Source: JACCZX01 sp963791315 (GTDB taxonomy: Bacteria > Pseudomonadota > Gammaproteobacteria > Burkholderiales > Burkholderiaceae_F). Taken from it: a DNA stretch of 64,000 nucleotides. Where the stretch lies: NCBI GenBank assembly GCA_963791315.1, contig CAWBRQ010000001.1:1-64000 (forward strand), written 5' to 3'. Numbering within the stretch: the first letter of the stretch is position 1; each line of letters begins with the position of its first letter. The position numbers and the translations under genes were made by a program. Below are positions 24,861-31,488 of this stretch, piece after piece. Under the pieces are notes generated by a model. The model ran no database searches, was not told where the DNA came from, and worked only from the letters and a program-made list of their open reading frames with translations.

Positions 24861-25193
24861 ATGAAGCGTGTCCTCTTTATCTGTAGCCAGAATCGCCTGC
24901 GTAGTCCTACGGCTGAGCAAGTATTCGCAAGCCACCCGGGAGTTGAATGCACCTCGGCGGGGACGAATCACGATGCAGACAATCCATTGACGCCAGAATT
25001 GATTGAGTGGGCAGAGATTATCTTCGTCATGGAGGAGACACACCGAAACAAAGTCACTTCCAAGTTCCGGCAGTACCTCGCGAACAAGCGAGTTATCTGT
25101 CTCGACATACCCGACGAATACGAATATATGGACACAGAACTCATCAGACTGCTCAAAGCCAAGGTTCCTCGCTTTCTTACCGGTTCCGCATGA
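24861..25193 (+). CDS. Low-molecular-weight protein tyrosine phosphatase family protein (cassette 1)
   Basis: MKRVLFICSQNRLRSPTAEQ contains the CX5R phosphatase loop (CSQNRLR) directly after the first strand, with the serine that usually follows. The 110-residue protein is shorter than classical LMW-PTPs (about 150) and lacks an obvious DPY motif; DIPDEYEYMD near residue 90 may replace it. Short variants of this family are frequent integron cargo. It could dephosphorylate tyrosine or act on another small phosphoester or arsenate. It is the first plus-strand gene after the SOS box and is followed by attC-1. The frame is clean, unlike its left neighbours. Confidence 0.8.
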   Translation: MKRVLFICSQNRLRSPTAEQVFASHPGVECTSAGTNHDADNPLTPELIEWAEIIFVMEETHRNKVTSKFRQYLANKRVICLDIPDEYEYMDTELIRLLKAKVPRFLTGSA

Positions 25194-25239
25194 AGCGTTC
25201 TAACCCTTTAGTCGATTCCGTCGCTCTTCCGCAGATGGT

Positions 25240-25290
25240 GCGTAACAAGTCGCTCGAGCCGATCTCCGCGGCGCAGCTTCAACGTTAGAG
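25240..25290 (+). repeat. attC site 1
   Basis: Runs from GCGTAAC (R'' box, one deviation from RYYYAAC) to GTTAGAG (R' box). Between them AAGTCGCTCGAGCC and GGCGCAGCTTCAAC form imperfect arms. It separates the phosphatase gene from the next ORF, whose ATG lies five bases after the R' box. Confidence 0.65.
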
Positions 25291-25294
25291 TGCA

Positions 25295-25738
25295 ATGTCT
25301 CCCACCACCAAGCTTATCGGCATCGGATTCGTAGCCCCTGCGCTTGCATTTGCGCTCGTATCGGTGGCATGGTCGTTCATCTTTGTCGCCTTAGCTGTTC
25401 TCGGCTACCCGATCATGGTGGTGGTTACGCTCGTTCTGCTCTTTCCACTTCACGGGCTTTTCACGAGACGCCATATCAATCCGTCGCGTCAGTTGGCGAT
25501 CGTTCTAGTTACAGCTGTCGTTAGCGGCTTATTTATCTACGTCGTCTTATTCTTTAATGCGGTCTTCGTTCGTAACGCATTTAGCACTCGGCTTGCTGCC
25601 GAGTACTGCACTATGGGCTCAGTAGCTGGCTTATGTGCGTGGCTCCTCTACAATTTTGGACCGCTGAAGCTGTCTGCCCAGCGCCCTAACAGCACTGTTG
25701 AGGGGGACGGGTCGCAAGCGCCCCGCCCTTCACAGTGA
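25295..25738 (+). CDS. Small integral membrane protein of unknown function (cassette 2)
   Basis: The 147-residue protein has four hydrophobic helices: IGIGFVAPALAFALVSVAW, FIFVALAVLGYPIMVVVTLV, LAIVLVTAVVSGLFIYVVLF and GSVAGLCAWLLYNFGPL. A polar tail follows whose last codons lie inside attC-2. Start at 25295, five bases from attC-1, as usual for cassette genes. No family recognised. Clean frame. Confidence 0.65.
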   Translation: MSPTTKLIGIGFVAPALAFALVSVAWSFIFVALAVLGYPIMVVVTLVLLFPLHGLFTRRHINPSRQLAIVLVTAVVSGLFIYVVLFFNAVFVRNAFSTRLAAEYCTMGSVAGLCAWLLYNFGPLKLSAQRPNSTVEGDGSQAPRPSQ

Positions 25739-25747
25739 ACGTTAGGC
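25684..25747 (+). repeat. attC site 2
   Basis: Begins CCCTAAC and ends GTTAGGC. Inside, CACTGT-TGAGGG pairs with CCCTTC-ACAGTG with a one-base bulge, and GGGGGACGGG with CCCCGCCC nearby, giving the folded hairpin an attC needs for single-strand recombination. Overlaps the end of the membrane-protein gene. Confidence 0.85.
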
Positions 25748-25765
25748 CGCACGAAAGACGCTTCA

Positions 25766-26140
25766 ATGGGAAATCCACGAGACTGTGAGCTTTGCTCCCC
25801 CGAGTCGGTCCTACTGGAAGGTCAATTGGCGTACGCCCAATTCGAGAAGACTTCGTTGAGTCGCGGCCACGTCGTTGTCGTACCGAGGCGGCATGTTGCA
25901 GACTTCTTTGAAATGACGCAGCCTGAACAATTGGCCGTGGTCGAACTGCTTAGTCGTGTCCGTGACTTCATCCAATCGCAGCATTCGCCGGACGGTTACA
26001 ACATTGGAGTGAATGTTGGTCGGGCTGCAGGTCAAGCCCGTATGCACGTCCATGTTCATCTCATTCCGCGGTACGCGGGGGACGTTGCTGATCCCACGGG
26101 TGGAGTTCGTTGCGTGCTGGCGGGCAATCGTGCGGCCTAA
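25766..26140 (+). CDS. HIT-family hydrolase (cassette 3)
   Basis: CELCSPESVLLEGQLAYAQF opens the protein with a CxxC pair, GHVVVVPRRHVADFFEMT follows, and the histidine triad HVHVHLIPRY is at residues 105-114. The order is that of HIT proteins that hydrolyse or transfer nucleotidyl groups (Hint/Fhit type). At 124 residues it is of normal length. HIT proteins are common integron cargo. The stop lies inside the R'' box of attC-3. Substrate unknown. Confidence 0.88.
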   Translation: MGNPRDCELCSPESVLLEGQLAYAQFEKTSLSRGHVVVVPRRHVADFFEMTQPEQLAVVELLSRVRDFIQSQHSPDGYNIGVNVGRAAGQARMHVHVHLIPRYAGDVADPTGGVRCVLAGNRAA

Positions 26141-26227
26141 CCACGCGTTGGAGGGGACGTGCCGATTTGTGGCTTCTCCTCGGCGATTGTCTGTGGCGGC
26201 ACGCCCCTCAACGTGGTCTCGTTCGGC
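26135..26227 (+). repeat. attC site 3 (long, altered R' box)
   Basis: Starts GCCTAAC. CACGCGTTGGAGGGGACGTG pairs with CACGCCCCTCAACGTG on the other side. After that arm five extra bases (GTCTC) precede GTTCGGC, an R' box with C instead of a purine. About 93 bases. The altered box may make this site inactive. Confidence 0.75.
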
Positions 26228-26236
26228 TGCAGGGGG

Positions 26237-26746
26237 ATGAAAGAAGCCCGAAGAGTCGTTGTAAACGATCTCATGCAGAGGAATTGCATCTATTTCTTGA
26301 CTGAGCCGATAGGCAAGAACTTTCACGCTGACTTCCGGCCGGAGATAACGCCGAAGCAGATGCTGGCGCTGGGTGTTTTCGGCGGGAAATACATGACGGA
26401 CTGTACCGACGAGTTCCCGGAGGACTGGTTTGTACGCGCCAAACTGAATCACGAGCGCCATGTGCCCGAACTGAATTTCTTCGGTGTCAACGCCTCGCAG
26501 CCATTGTCAGAATGGAAAAAAAACGGCTGGATCTATGCCGAAGATCCGCGTGGGTGGTTTCAGTGGTATTGCAGGTACTACATGGGCAGGCGCAGCCCCG
26601 ATGACGAGCGCCAGATCAAGCGGTGGAAAGGCATGAAAAGGCATATTGCGCAGATCAGGGCAAATTGCGCGAAAGAGGACCTGAATTGCCGGCGGAAACA
26701 GAGGCAGGCGTTACTGCATTGGGCGTATGACAGTCGAAAAATGTGA
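26237..26746 (+). CDS. Hypothetical protein (cassette 4)
   Basis: ATG at 26237 follows AGGGGG. The 169-residue product contains RNCIYFLTEPIGKNFHADFR, PEITPKQMLALGVFGGKYMT, DEFPEDWF and WFQWYCRYYMGRRSPDDERQ, and a basic C-terminus. This resembles a small, widely distributed hypothetical family rich in aromatic residues (the YYMGRR block), but I know no function for it. It lies exactly between attC-3 and attC-4, so it is a full cassette. Clean frame. Confidence 0.7.
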   Translation: MKEARRVVVNDLMQRNCIYFLTEPIGKNFHADFRPEITPKQMLALGVFGGKYMTDCTDEFPEDWFVRAKLNHERHVPELNFFGVNASQPLSEWKKNGWIYAEDPRGWFQWYCRYYMGRRSPDDERQIKRWKGMKRHIAQIRANCAKEDLNCRRKQRQALLHWAYDSRKM

Positions 26747-26749
26747 TTG

Positions 26750-26812
26750 GCCGAACCACGCGTTGGAAGGGACGCGCATGAAGCCGCGCGCCCTTCAACG
26801 CGAACGTTAGGC
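26750..26812 (+). repeat. attC site 4
   Basis: Runs GCCGAAC to GTTAGGC, 63 bases. Arms ACGCGTTGGAAGGGACGCGC and GCGCGCCCTTCAACGCG pair nearly completely with one bulged base. The left arm closely matches that of attC-3, which suggests cassettes of common origin. Confidence 0.88.
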
Positions 26813-26827
26813 CGCAGAAGGACCTCC

Positions 26828-27217
26828 ATGAGGCGCACGTGGACGATCATTGGCGTTGCCGATGTGCCTGGCAGCTTCAAGTGGTACCAATCACTATTTG
26901 GTTTGGCGGAGACAGCGCCTGCCCATGACGACTTCGGTCAAATCCTTGACTCGGATGGAACGGTCTTGCTCTGCCTTCACGAGTGGGGTGCCCATGAGCA
27001 TCCCCCTTTGATGAGCCCCGATCACGCGCAGCCTGGCAATGGCCTCCTCTTATTTTTCCGTGTCGATGATTTCGACAAGGCGCTGCCAAGGGCACTCGCT
27101 CTCGTTGCTCGGCTCGAGGAGGTGCCCCATGTGAACCCGAACACAGGAACCATGGAGTTCTCACTGCGAGATCCGGACGGGTACTACGTCACGATCAGTG
27201 CACTACCTGCGGCCTAA
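26828..27217 (+). CDS. VOC (glyoxalase/bleomycin resistance) family protein (cassette 5)
   Basis: From ATG at 26828, MRRTWTIIGVADVPGSFKWY is the usual first strand-helix of VOC proteins; GNGLLLFFRVDDFDKALPRA follows, and the C-terminal MEFSLRDPDGYYVTISAL carries the conserved RDPDGY motif. Length 129 residues is standard for a one-domain VOC protein that works as a dimer. Such proteins bind or modify small hydrophobic compounds or antibiotics. The stop overlaps the R'' box of attC-5. Confidence 0.88.
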   Translation: MRRTWTIIGVADVPGSFKWYQSLFGLAETAPAHDDFGQILDSDGTVLLCLHEWGAHEHPPLMSPDHAQPGNGLLLFFRVDDFDKALPRALALVARLEEVPHVNPNTGTMEFSLRDPDGYYVTISALPAA

Positions 27218-27298
27218 CAACCGGTTGCAGCGGACCGTGAGGGATAGAGTGCCAGCATCCAAATATCAGTGCCCGGCCGCCGAACCGGGACGTTAGGC
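27212..27298 (+). repeat. attC site 5
   Basis: GCCTAAC at 27212 to GTTAGGC at 27298, 87 bases. CCGGTT-G-CAGCGG pairs with CCGCCG-AACCGG; the loop is long (about 40 bases). Boxes are perfect. Confidence 0.88.
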
Positions 27299-27357
27299 CG
27301 CATGAACGGGTTCAAGCCACTTTTCTTTCCCCCACGATTCTCATAAGGGCAACACCT

Positions 27358-28188
27358 ATGACTCACTCTGATTCCGCCCCGTCGCTTACTTGGCATCACT
27401 TCCCAGCCGGGGAGCACGGTTTCTACCGTGCTCCCGTGCTGATTACAGGGTCTACCGAGGCCATATTGATCGATGGCGGTTTCGCCTATTCCGACGGCCG
27501 TGCCGTGGTCGACGCAATCAAAGCAACGGGTAAACGCCTGACGCTGATCTACATCAGCCAGAGCGATCCCGATTACTACTTTAGCCTCGGCCCAATCAAG
27601 GCGGCGTTTCCTGACGCGCGCGTCGTCGCAGCGTCCGCCACGGTCGCGGCAATTCGCGGCAGTGTGGAAAAGAAACTCGCCATTTGGGGTCCGCAACTCA
27701 AGGAGAACGGACCGCAGACACTGGCCGATATCGTGATACCCGAGGCCTTTGACAGCAAGTCGCTCACGGTCGATGGCGAGATCATCGAGATCGTCGATGC
27801 TGAGGGGCTCACCAACCGTCGGTATTTGTGGGTACCGTCATTGCGGGCGGTGTGCGGCGGCGTGCTGATTTTCTCGGGCGTGCACGTGTGGACCGCCGAT
27901 ACGAACAGCGCAGACCAACGTGCCGCCTGGCGCGCGAACCTCGACGCCATCGCTGCGCGCAAGCCCACGGTCGTGGTTGCGGGCCACATGACGCCCACCG
28001 CCGCTGCCGATGCTTCCGCTATCAATCACACCAAGGAATGGCTGCTTGCCTTCGAGGAAGAACTTGTTAAGGCGGTGGACTCGGCCGCTCTCAATACCGC
28101 AATGAAAGTCCGCTTCCCAAATCTCGGCATGGAGGTCGCCATTGATATCGGCGCCAAAGTCGCCACTGGCGAGATGAAGTGGGGTTGA
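27358..28188 (+). CDS. MBL-fold hydrolase-like protein, altered metal site (cassette 6)
   Basis: The protein (276 residues) follows the metallo-beta-lactamase fold: EAILIDGGFAYSDGRAVVDA, then RLTLIYISQSDPDYYFSLGP in the place of HxHxDH, then GVLIFSGVHVWTADT and VVAGHMTP. The first metal-binding motif reads SQSDPDYY, so only the aspartates remain; Vmh-type relatives have HPDPDH-like text. It may bind fewer metals or have lost hydrolase activity. The gene is followed by about 165 bases without a gene before attC-6, long for a cassette. Confidence 0.8.
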   Translation: MTHSDSAPSLTWHHFPAGEHGFYRAPVLITGSTEAILIDGGFAYSDGRAVVDAIKATGKRLTLIYISQSDPDYYFSLGPIKAAFPDARVVAASATVAAIRGSVEKKLAIWGPQLKENGPQTLADIVIPEAFDSKSLTVDGEIIEIVDAEGLTNRRYLWVPSLRAVCGGVLIFSGVHVWTADTNSADQRAAWRANLDAIAARKPTVVVAGHMTPTAAADASAINHTKEWLLAFEEELVKAVDSAALNTAMKVRFPNLGMEVAIDIGAKVATGEMKWG

Positions 28189-28355
28189 GCGTGATCCTAG
28201 ATGTCGCGCGTTTGCGGCGGTTCGCGGTCGGCCGTTGTCACGCGCCTGCTCTGTTTCATAGCCCAACTTACGGAATGGTTTTCTGATAGTCCTTGAGACG
28301 GTTATATTTTTGTTGGGTCCGCAGCTTGGAATGGCGGGAATGACTAAGAAGCTGG

Positions 28356-28415
28356 GCCTAACAATTCATTCAAGCCGAAGCCGCTTCGCGGCTCGGATTA
28401 ATTCAGGCGTTAGGC
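28356..28415 (+). repeat. attC site 6 (classic 60-base element)
   Basis: GCCTAAC to GTTAGGC in exactly 60 bases. AATTCATTCAAGCCGA and TCGGATTAATTCAG form the arms around CCGCTTCGCGG. This is the textbook form of a 59-base-element and the clearest proof that the region is an integron-type array. Confidence 0.95.
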
Positions 28416-28429
28416 CTCACAACGACCCA

Positions 28430-28897
28430 GTGCCGCAGATCACACCTTCCGTCAGGCCGCTGCGCCGTGACGACTACAACCAGTGGCTCCCACTATGGGA
28501 TGGGTACAACGCCTTCTACGGCCGTAGCGGAGAAACGGCGCTACCCGCGCAGATCACGACCACGACCTGGGAACGATTCTTCGACCCTGTCGAACCCATA
28601 TTCGCTCTTGTGGCGGAAGTCGAAGGCAAAGTGGTCGGCATTGCCCATTACCTCTTCCATCGAAGCAGCAATAAGATCGAGCCGGTTTGCTATCTCCAGG
28701 ACCTGTTCACCTTGCCGGCCTTGCGTGGCCGCGGCATCGGAGGCTCCTTGATTGAAGGTGTCTACGAGCAGGCACGTCAAGCCGGCGTACGCAGGGTCTA
28801 CTGGCACACACAGGACACCAACGTGGTCGGCCGAGCCCTGTACGACAAGGTCGCAAAACACGGCGGTTTCATTGTGTATGCGCGAGACTCGGTGTGA
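28430..28897 (+). CDS. GNAT-family N-acetyltransferase (cassette 7)
   Basis: I use GTG at 28430, 14 bases after attC-6; the upstream part of the open frame lies in the attC. SVRPLRRDDYNQWLPLWDGY opens the fold. FALVAEVEGKVVGIAHYLFH, CYLQDLFTLPALRGRGIGGS (the acetyl-CoA loop RGRGIG) and YWHTQDTNVVGRALYDKVAK follow. About 155 residues, as usual. Acceptor unknown; GNAT enzymes are typical cassette cargo, sometimes conferring drug resistance. Confidence 0.88.
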   Translation: MPQITPSVRPLRRDDYNQWLPLWDGYNAFYGRSGETALPAQITTTTWERFFDPVEPIFALVAEVEGKVVGIAHYLFHRSSNKIEPVCYLQDLFTLPALRGRGIGGSLIEGVYEQARQAGVRRVYWHTQDTNVVGRALYDKVAKHGGFIVYARDSV

Positions 28898-28898
28898 G

Positions 28899-28952
28899 GC
28901 CTAACCCATCGCGCAAGCCGACGCTACGCGCGGCTCAGCTCCAACGTTGGCG
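28899..28952 (+). repeat. attC site 7
   Basis: GCCTAAC to GTTGGCG, 54 bases, with GCGCAAGCCG and CGGCTCAGC arms around ACGCTACGCG. The R' box fits GTTRR at its core. It starts directly behind the acetyltransferase stop. Confidence 0.7.
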
Positions 28953-29049
28953 CCACGGCGAGTAACGTTGCCATCGAATCAAGCTGGCCGAAGGTCAGGC
29001 GTAATCGCGTGACTTCGGGTTCCGAATCACAACGTCAAGGGGCATAGCC

Positions 29050-29673
29050 ATGTCGATTCTTGCGATTGCGAAGATGGGGCATCCCGTACTGAGGCGAGTC
29101 GCAGCGAGAGTCGACGATCCGACAGATCCAGCAATCGCCCGCCTTTGCGCAGACATGCGTGAAACCCTCGAGGATATTGGTGCGAGCGGCCTCGCAGCGA
29201 CGCAGGTTTTCGTCGAGAAGCGCGTCGTCGTCTATCGCATCGGTGCTTCGCGAATTCCAGCCGGTTCGGACCTCCAGCCGGTGCCCTGGACCGCGATGAT
29301 CAACCCCGAGATCACGCCGCTGACTAGTGACAAAGTCGCCGTGTGGGAGCGATGTCTGTCGATCCCCGGATTGCATGGAAAAGTGCCCCGCTACCCGAGG
29401 ATTTCGATCCGCTATCAGACACTTGATGGCACAAGCGTTGAACAGGAGGCGCGCAGTACATGGGCGGCGCTGCTGCAACACGAGTGCGATCACCTGGACG
29501 GCATGCTCTACCCACTGAGAATGGATGATCTGTCCACGTTTGCCTTCAACGAGGCGCCTGGTGCACTGGCCGATGAAGCCGCCCAGCATCCGGATGGAGT
29601 CGACCCTCTCTTTCTCGATCTCGTCGAACGGTGGCCGTCCCGGGCGCGATGGCGGGGTCCTTCGGGAGGGTGA
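29050..29673 (+). CDS. def: Peptide deformylase, divergent motifs (cassette 8)
   Basis: The three deformylase motifs are present but two are altered: GASGLAATQV for GxGLAAxQ, ERCLSIPG for EGCLS (glycine to arginine beside the metal cysteine), and a normal QHECDHLDG. MSILAIAKMGHPVLRRVAAR is the usual start. Length 207 is slightly long, with an unusual C-terminal tail. If active, it removes formyl groups from new proteins, and a second copy can give resistance to deformylase inhibitors. The upstream neighbour is attC-7, and a degenerate attC follows. Confidence 0.85.
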   Translation: MSILAIAKMGHPVLRRVAARVDDPTDPAIARLCADMRETLEDIGASGLAATQVFVEKRVVVYRIGASRIPAGSDLQPVPWTAMINPEITPLTSDKVAVWERCLSIPGLHGKVPRYPRISIRYQTLDGTSVEQEARSTWAALLQHECDHLDGMLYPLRMDDLSTFAFNEAPGALADEAAQHPDGVDPLFLDLVERWPSRARWRGPSGG

Positions 29674-29723
29674 AGGGTGAGCCTGGTCGCCATCGCCTGC
29701 GCTTTGGCCTTCGGAGCGGACGC

Positions 29724-29777
29724 CCTATTTCGCAAGCTTCGCTTGCTTCCGGTCGCCACTCATGTCAAACGCTAGAC
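29724..29777 (+). repeat. Degenerate attC-like sequence
   Basis: A hairpin GCAAGC-TTC-GCTTGC lies between the deformylase gene and GCTAGAC, a one-base variant of an R' box. No clear R'' box. Its GCTAGAC matches the GTCTAAC box at the far end of the next cassette, so this may be a mutated attC. Confidence 0.35.
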
Positions 29778-29790
29778 GCCGAGGGACATC

Positions 29791-30267
29791 ATGACTGTCA
29801 AGCGTATGGACAACGTCGGCATCGCGGTGGAAGACATCGATGCCGCCATTGAGTTCTTCGCTGAACTTGGTCTCGAGCTCGAGGGGCGCGCCCCAGTCGA
29901 AGGAGCTTGGGCAGATGGCGTCACTGGATTGCGCGGCATGCGCGTCGAGATTGCCATGATGCGTACGCCGGACGGTCATAGCCGACTCGAGCTGTCCCGC
30001 TTTCTCGCGCCGCCCGTGGTCGCCGATCACCGCAGCGCCCCAGTGAACGCTCTCGGCTACCTGCGCGTCATGTTCACCGTGGAGGACATCGACGATACGC
30101 TCGTCCGACTCGGCAAACGCGGTGCGAAGCTCGTCGGTGAAGTAGTCCAGTATGAAAACATGTATCGGCTCTGCTACATCCGGGGGCCCGAAGAAATACT
30201 CATCGGGCTGGCCCAACAGCTTGGCCAGCAGACTTCCCGAGAGAATCCCATAGGACGGAAGGGTTGA
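29791..30267 (+). CDS. VOC family protein (cassette 9)
   Basis: MTVKRMDNVGIAVEDIDAAI and EFFAELGLELEGRAPVEGAW match the N-terminal module of glyoxalase-like proteins, and RSAPVNALGYLRVMFTVEDI with YIRGPEEILIGLAQQL matches the second. 158 residues. A separate VOC type from cassette 5: the two share little sequence beyond the fold. Probably binds a small molecule in the cytosol. Clean frame. Confidence 0.85.
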   Translation: MTVKRMDNVGIAVEDIDAAIEFFAELGLELEGRAPVEGAWADGVTGLRGMRVEIAMMRTPDGHSRLELSRFLAPPVVADHRSAPVNALGYLRVMFTVEDIDDTLVRLGKRGAKLVGEVVQYENMYRLCYIRGPEEILIGLAQQLGQQTSRENPIGRKG

Positions 30268-30283
30268 GAACTGAAGCATTGGT

Positions 30284-30302
30284 GTCTAACCCGTTGAACA
30301 AG
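30284..30302 (+). repeat. Half attC (R'' side only)
   Basis: GTCTAACCCGTTGAACAAGC begins as an attC would, with a perfect R'' box and left arm, but the right arm and R' box are missing; the next gene begins 22 bases later. The site was cut by a deletion. Confidence 0.55.
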
Positions 30303-30323
30303 CATCGCGATTGGGGGAACCAT

Positions 30324-30929
30324 ATGTCCAGAACGATTCAAATGGCGCTCGCTGGCGCAATCATCGCCGTATCGTGTATGGCAGCCACCGCGCAAACCGT
30401 CCGCGTGCACGGAACGATCGAGAAGGCTGACGGTAACGTGCTGACGTTGAGGTCCAGCGACGGTGCCGAGCTCAAGCTGACGCTTACTGAGAATGCGATG
30501 ATCATCGCCGTGGTCAAGGCCTCCATGGCAGACATCAAGGAAGGTACATACCTTGGTAGCGCGGCGATGCCGCAGTCCGACGGCAGTCAGAAGGCCTTGG
30601 AGGTGCGCATCTTCCCCGAACAGATGCGCGGCACCGGCGAAGGTCACCGGCCTTATGCGCCGATACCCGAAAGCACCATGACCAATGGCACGACATCTGG
30701 CTCGACAGTCGCCGGCGTCGATGGCTCAACGATCGTGGTCAAGTACAAGGACGGCGAGAAAAAGATCGTGGTCCCTCCGGGCGTGCCGATCGTCCGCTAC
30801 GAGATCGGCGGCAAGGGTGATCTCAAAGCGGGAGCAAGGTTCGCGGTGCTCGCAGCGACCAAGAAGCCAGACGGTACGCTGGAGGCAAACCGCATCAATG
30901 TCGGTCGCGATGGCGTCGTGCCGCAATAG
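30324..30929 (+). CDS. Exported protein of unknown function
   Basis: ATG at 30324 follows GGGGGA. A signal peptide (IQMALAGAIIAVSCMAATAQ) precedes beta-rich repeats: VRVHGTIEKADGNVLTLRSS, AELKLTLTENAMIIAVVKAS and DGSTIVVKYKDGEKKIVVPP. This looks like the OB-like metal/additive-binding domain (DUF5666-like) seen in periplasmic proteins. 201 residues. It sits inside the cassette region but has only half sites around it. Function unknown. Confidence 0.7.
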   Translation: MSRTIQMALAGAIIAVSCMAATAQTVRVHGTIEKADGNVLTLRSSDGAELKLTLTENAMIIAVVKASMADIKEGTYLGSAAMPQSDGSQKALEVRIFPEQMRGTGEGHRPYAPIPESTMTNGTTSGSTVAGVDGSTIVVKYKDGEKKIVVPPGVPIVRYEIGGKGDLKAGARFAVLAATKKPDGTLEANRINVGRDGVVPQ

Positions 30930-30931
30930 TC

Positions 30932-30938
30932 GTTAGGC
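30932..30938 (+). repeat. Isolated attC R' box
   Basis: GTTAGGC two bases after the stop codon of the exported-protein gene, with no partner R'' box or arms. Probably the scar of a lost attC, like the half site before this gene. Confidence 0.35.
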
Positions 30939-30967
30939 GCCGGAACCGGTAATCACGGACCATCTTT

Positions 30968-31132
30968 ATGGCCGAAAACAAGACCAAGTCCACCGACGCT
31001 AGCGTCAAGGACTACATCGCCTCTAGAGCCAACGCGCAGCAATGCACCGACTGCCGGGAGTTGATGGTTCTGTTCAAGAAGACACTGACTCGGAGATTGC
31101 CACCAAGTGCAATTTCGACAAGACCATTGTGA
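30968..31132 (+). pseudogene. DUF1801-like gene, truncated
   Basis: MAENKTKSTDASVKDYIASR, then ANAQQCTDCRELMVLFKK, is the standard opening of DUF1801 (YdhG-like) proteins, which are normally about 140 residues. After residue 40 the sequence leaves the family and stops at 31132. A second frame (DSEIATKCNFDKTIVKGPKY then YACVKN, stop at 31167) overlaps and looks like the end of a different gene. A deletion has joined two gene pieces. Confidence 0.55.
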
Positions 31133-31187
31133 AGGGGCCGAAGTACTACGCCTGTGTAAAAAACTGAGGGGTATAAGGAGACGCTGG

Positions 31188-31358
31188 ATGAAGAAGTTGA
31201 AAGACGGTGACGTCTGCACGGTTGTTGCTGGTACGCACAAGGGCAAGTCTGGCGTTGTGAAAGACATCAACACCAGCAAGACCGGGCACAGCACTATCAC
31301 CGTCGTCCAAAAGAGCGGCGTCAGGTTTAAGACGCTTGCTAAAAATGTTCAAACATAG
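31188..31358 (+). CDS. KOW-domain mini-protein
   Basis: AAGGAG at 31175-31180 precedes ATG at 31188. The 56-residue product, MKKLKDGDVCTVVAGTHKGK then SGVVKDINTSKTGHSTITVV, is a single KOW/L24-like barrel that binds RNA or protein. Free-standing KOW proteins of this size are found in integrons and phages. No attC directly after it. Function unknown. Confidence 0.75.
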   Translation: MKKLKDGDVCTVVAGTHKGKSGVVKDINTSKTGHSTITVVQKSGVRFKTLAKNVQT

Positions 31359-31488
31359 AGCGAAGGCGAGATTGTGGAAAGCGTTTCGTGACAACGTCTG
31401 AGATGATGCCCAACCACTTGACGCACGAGCGGACGCCAGCGAAGACTGCTGGCCGTCTTCTCGGTGAATTTCAGTTCCAGGCGGACGT

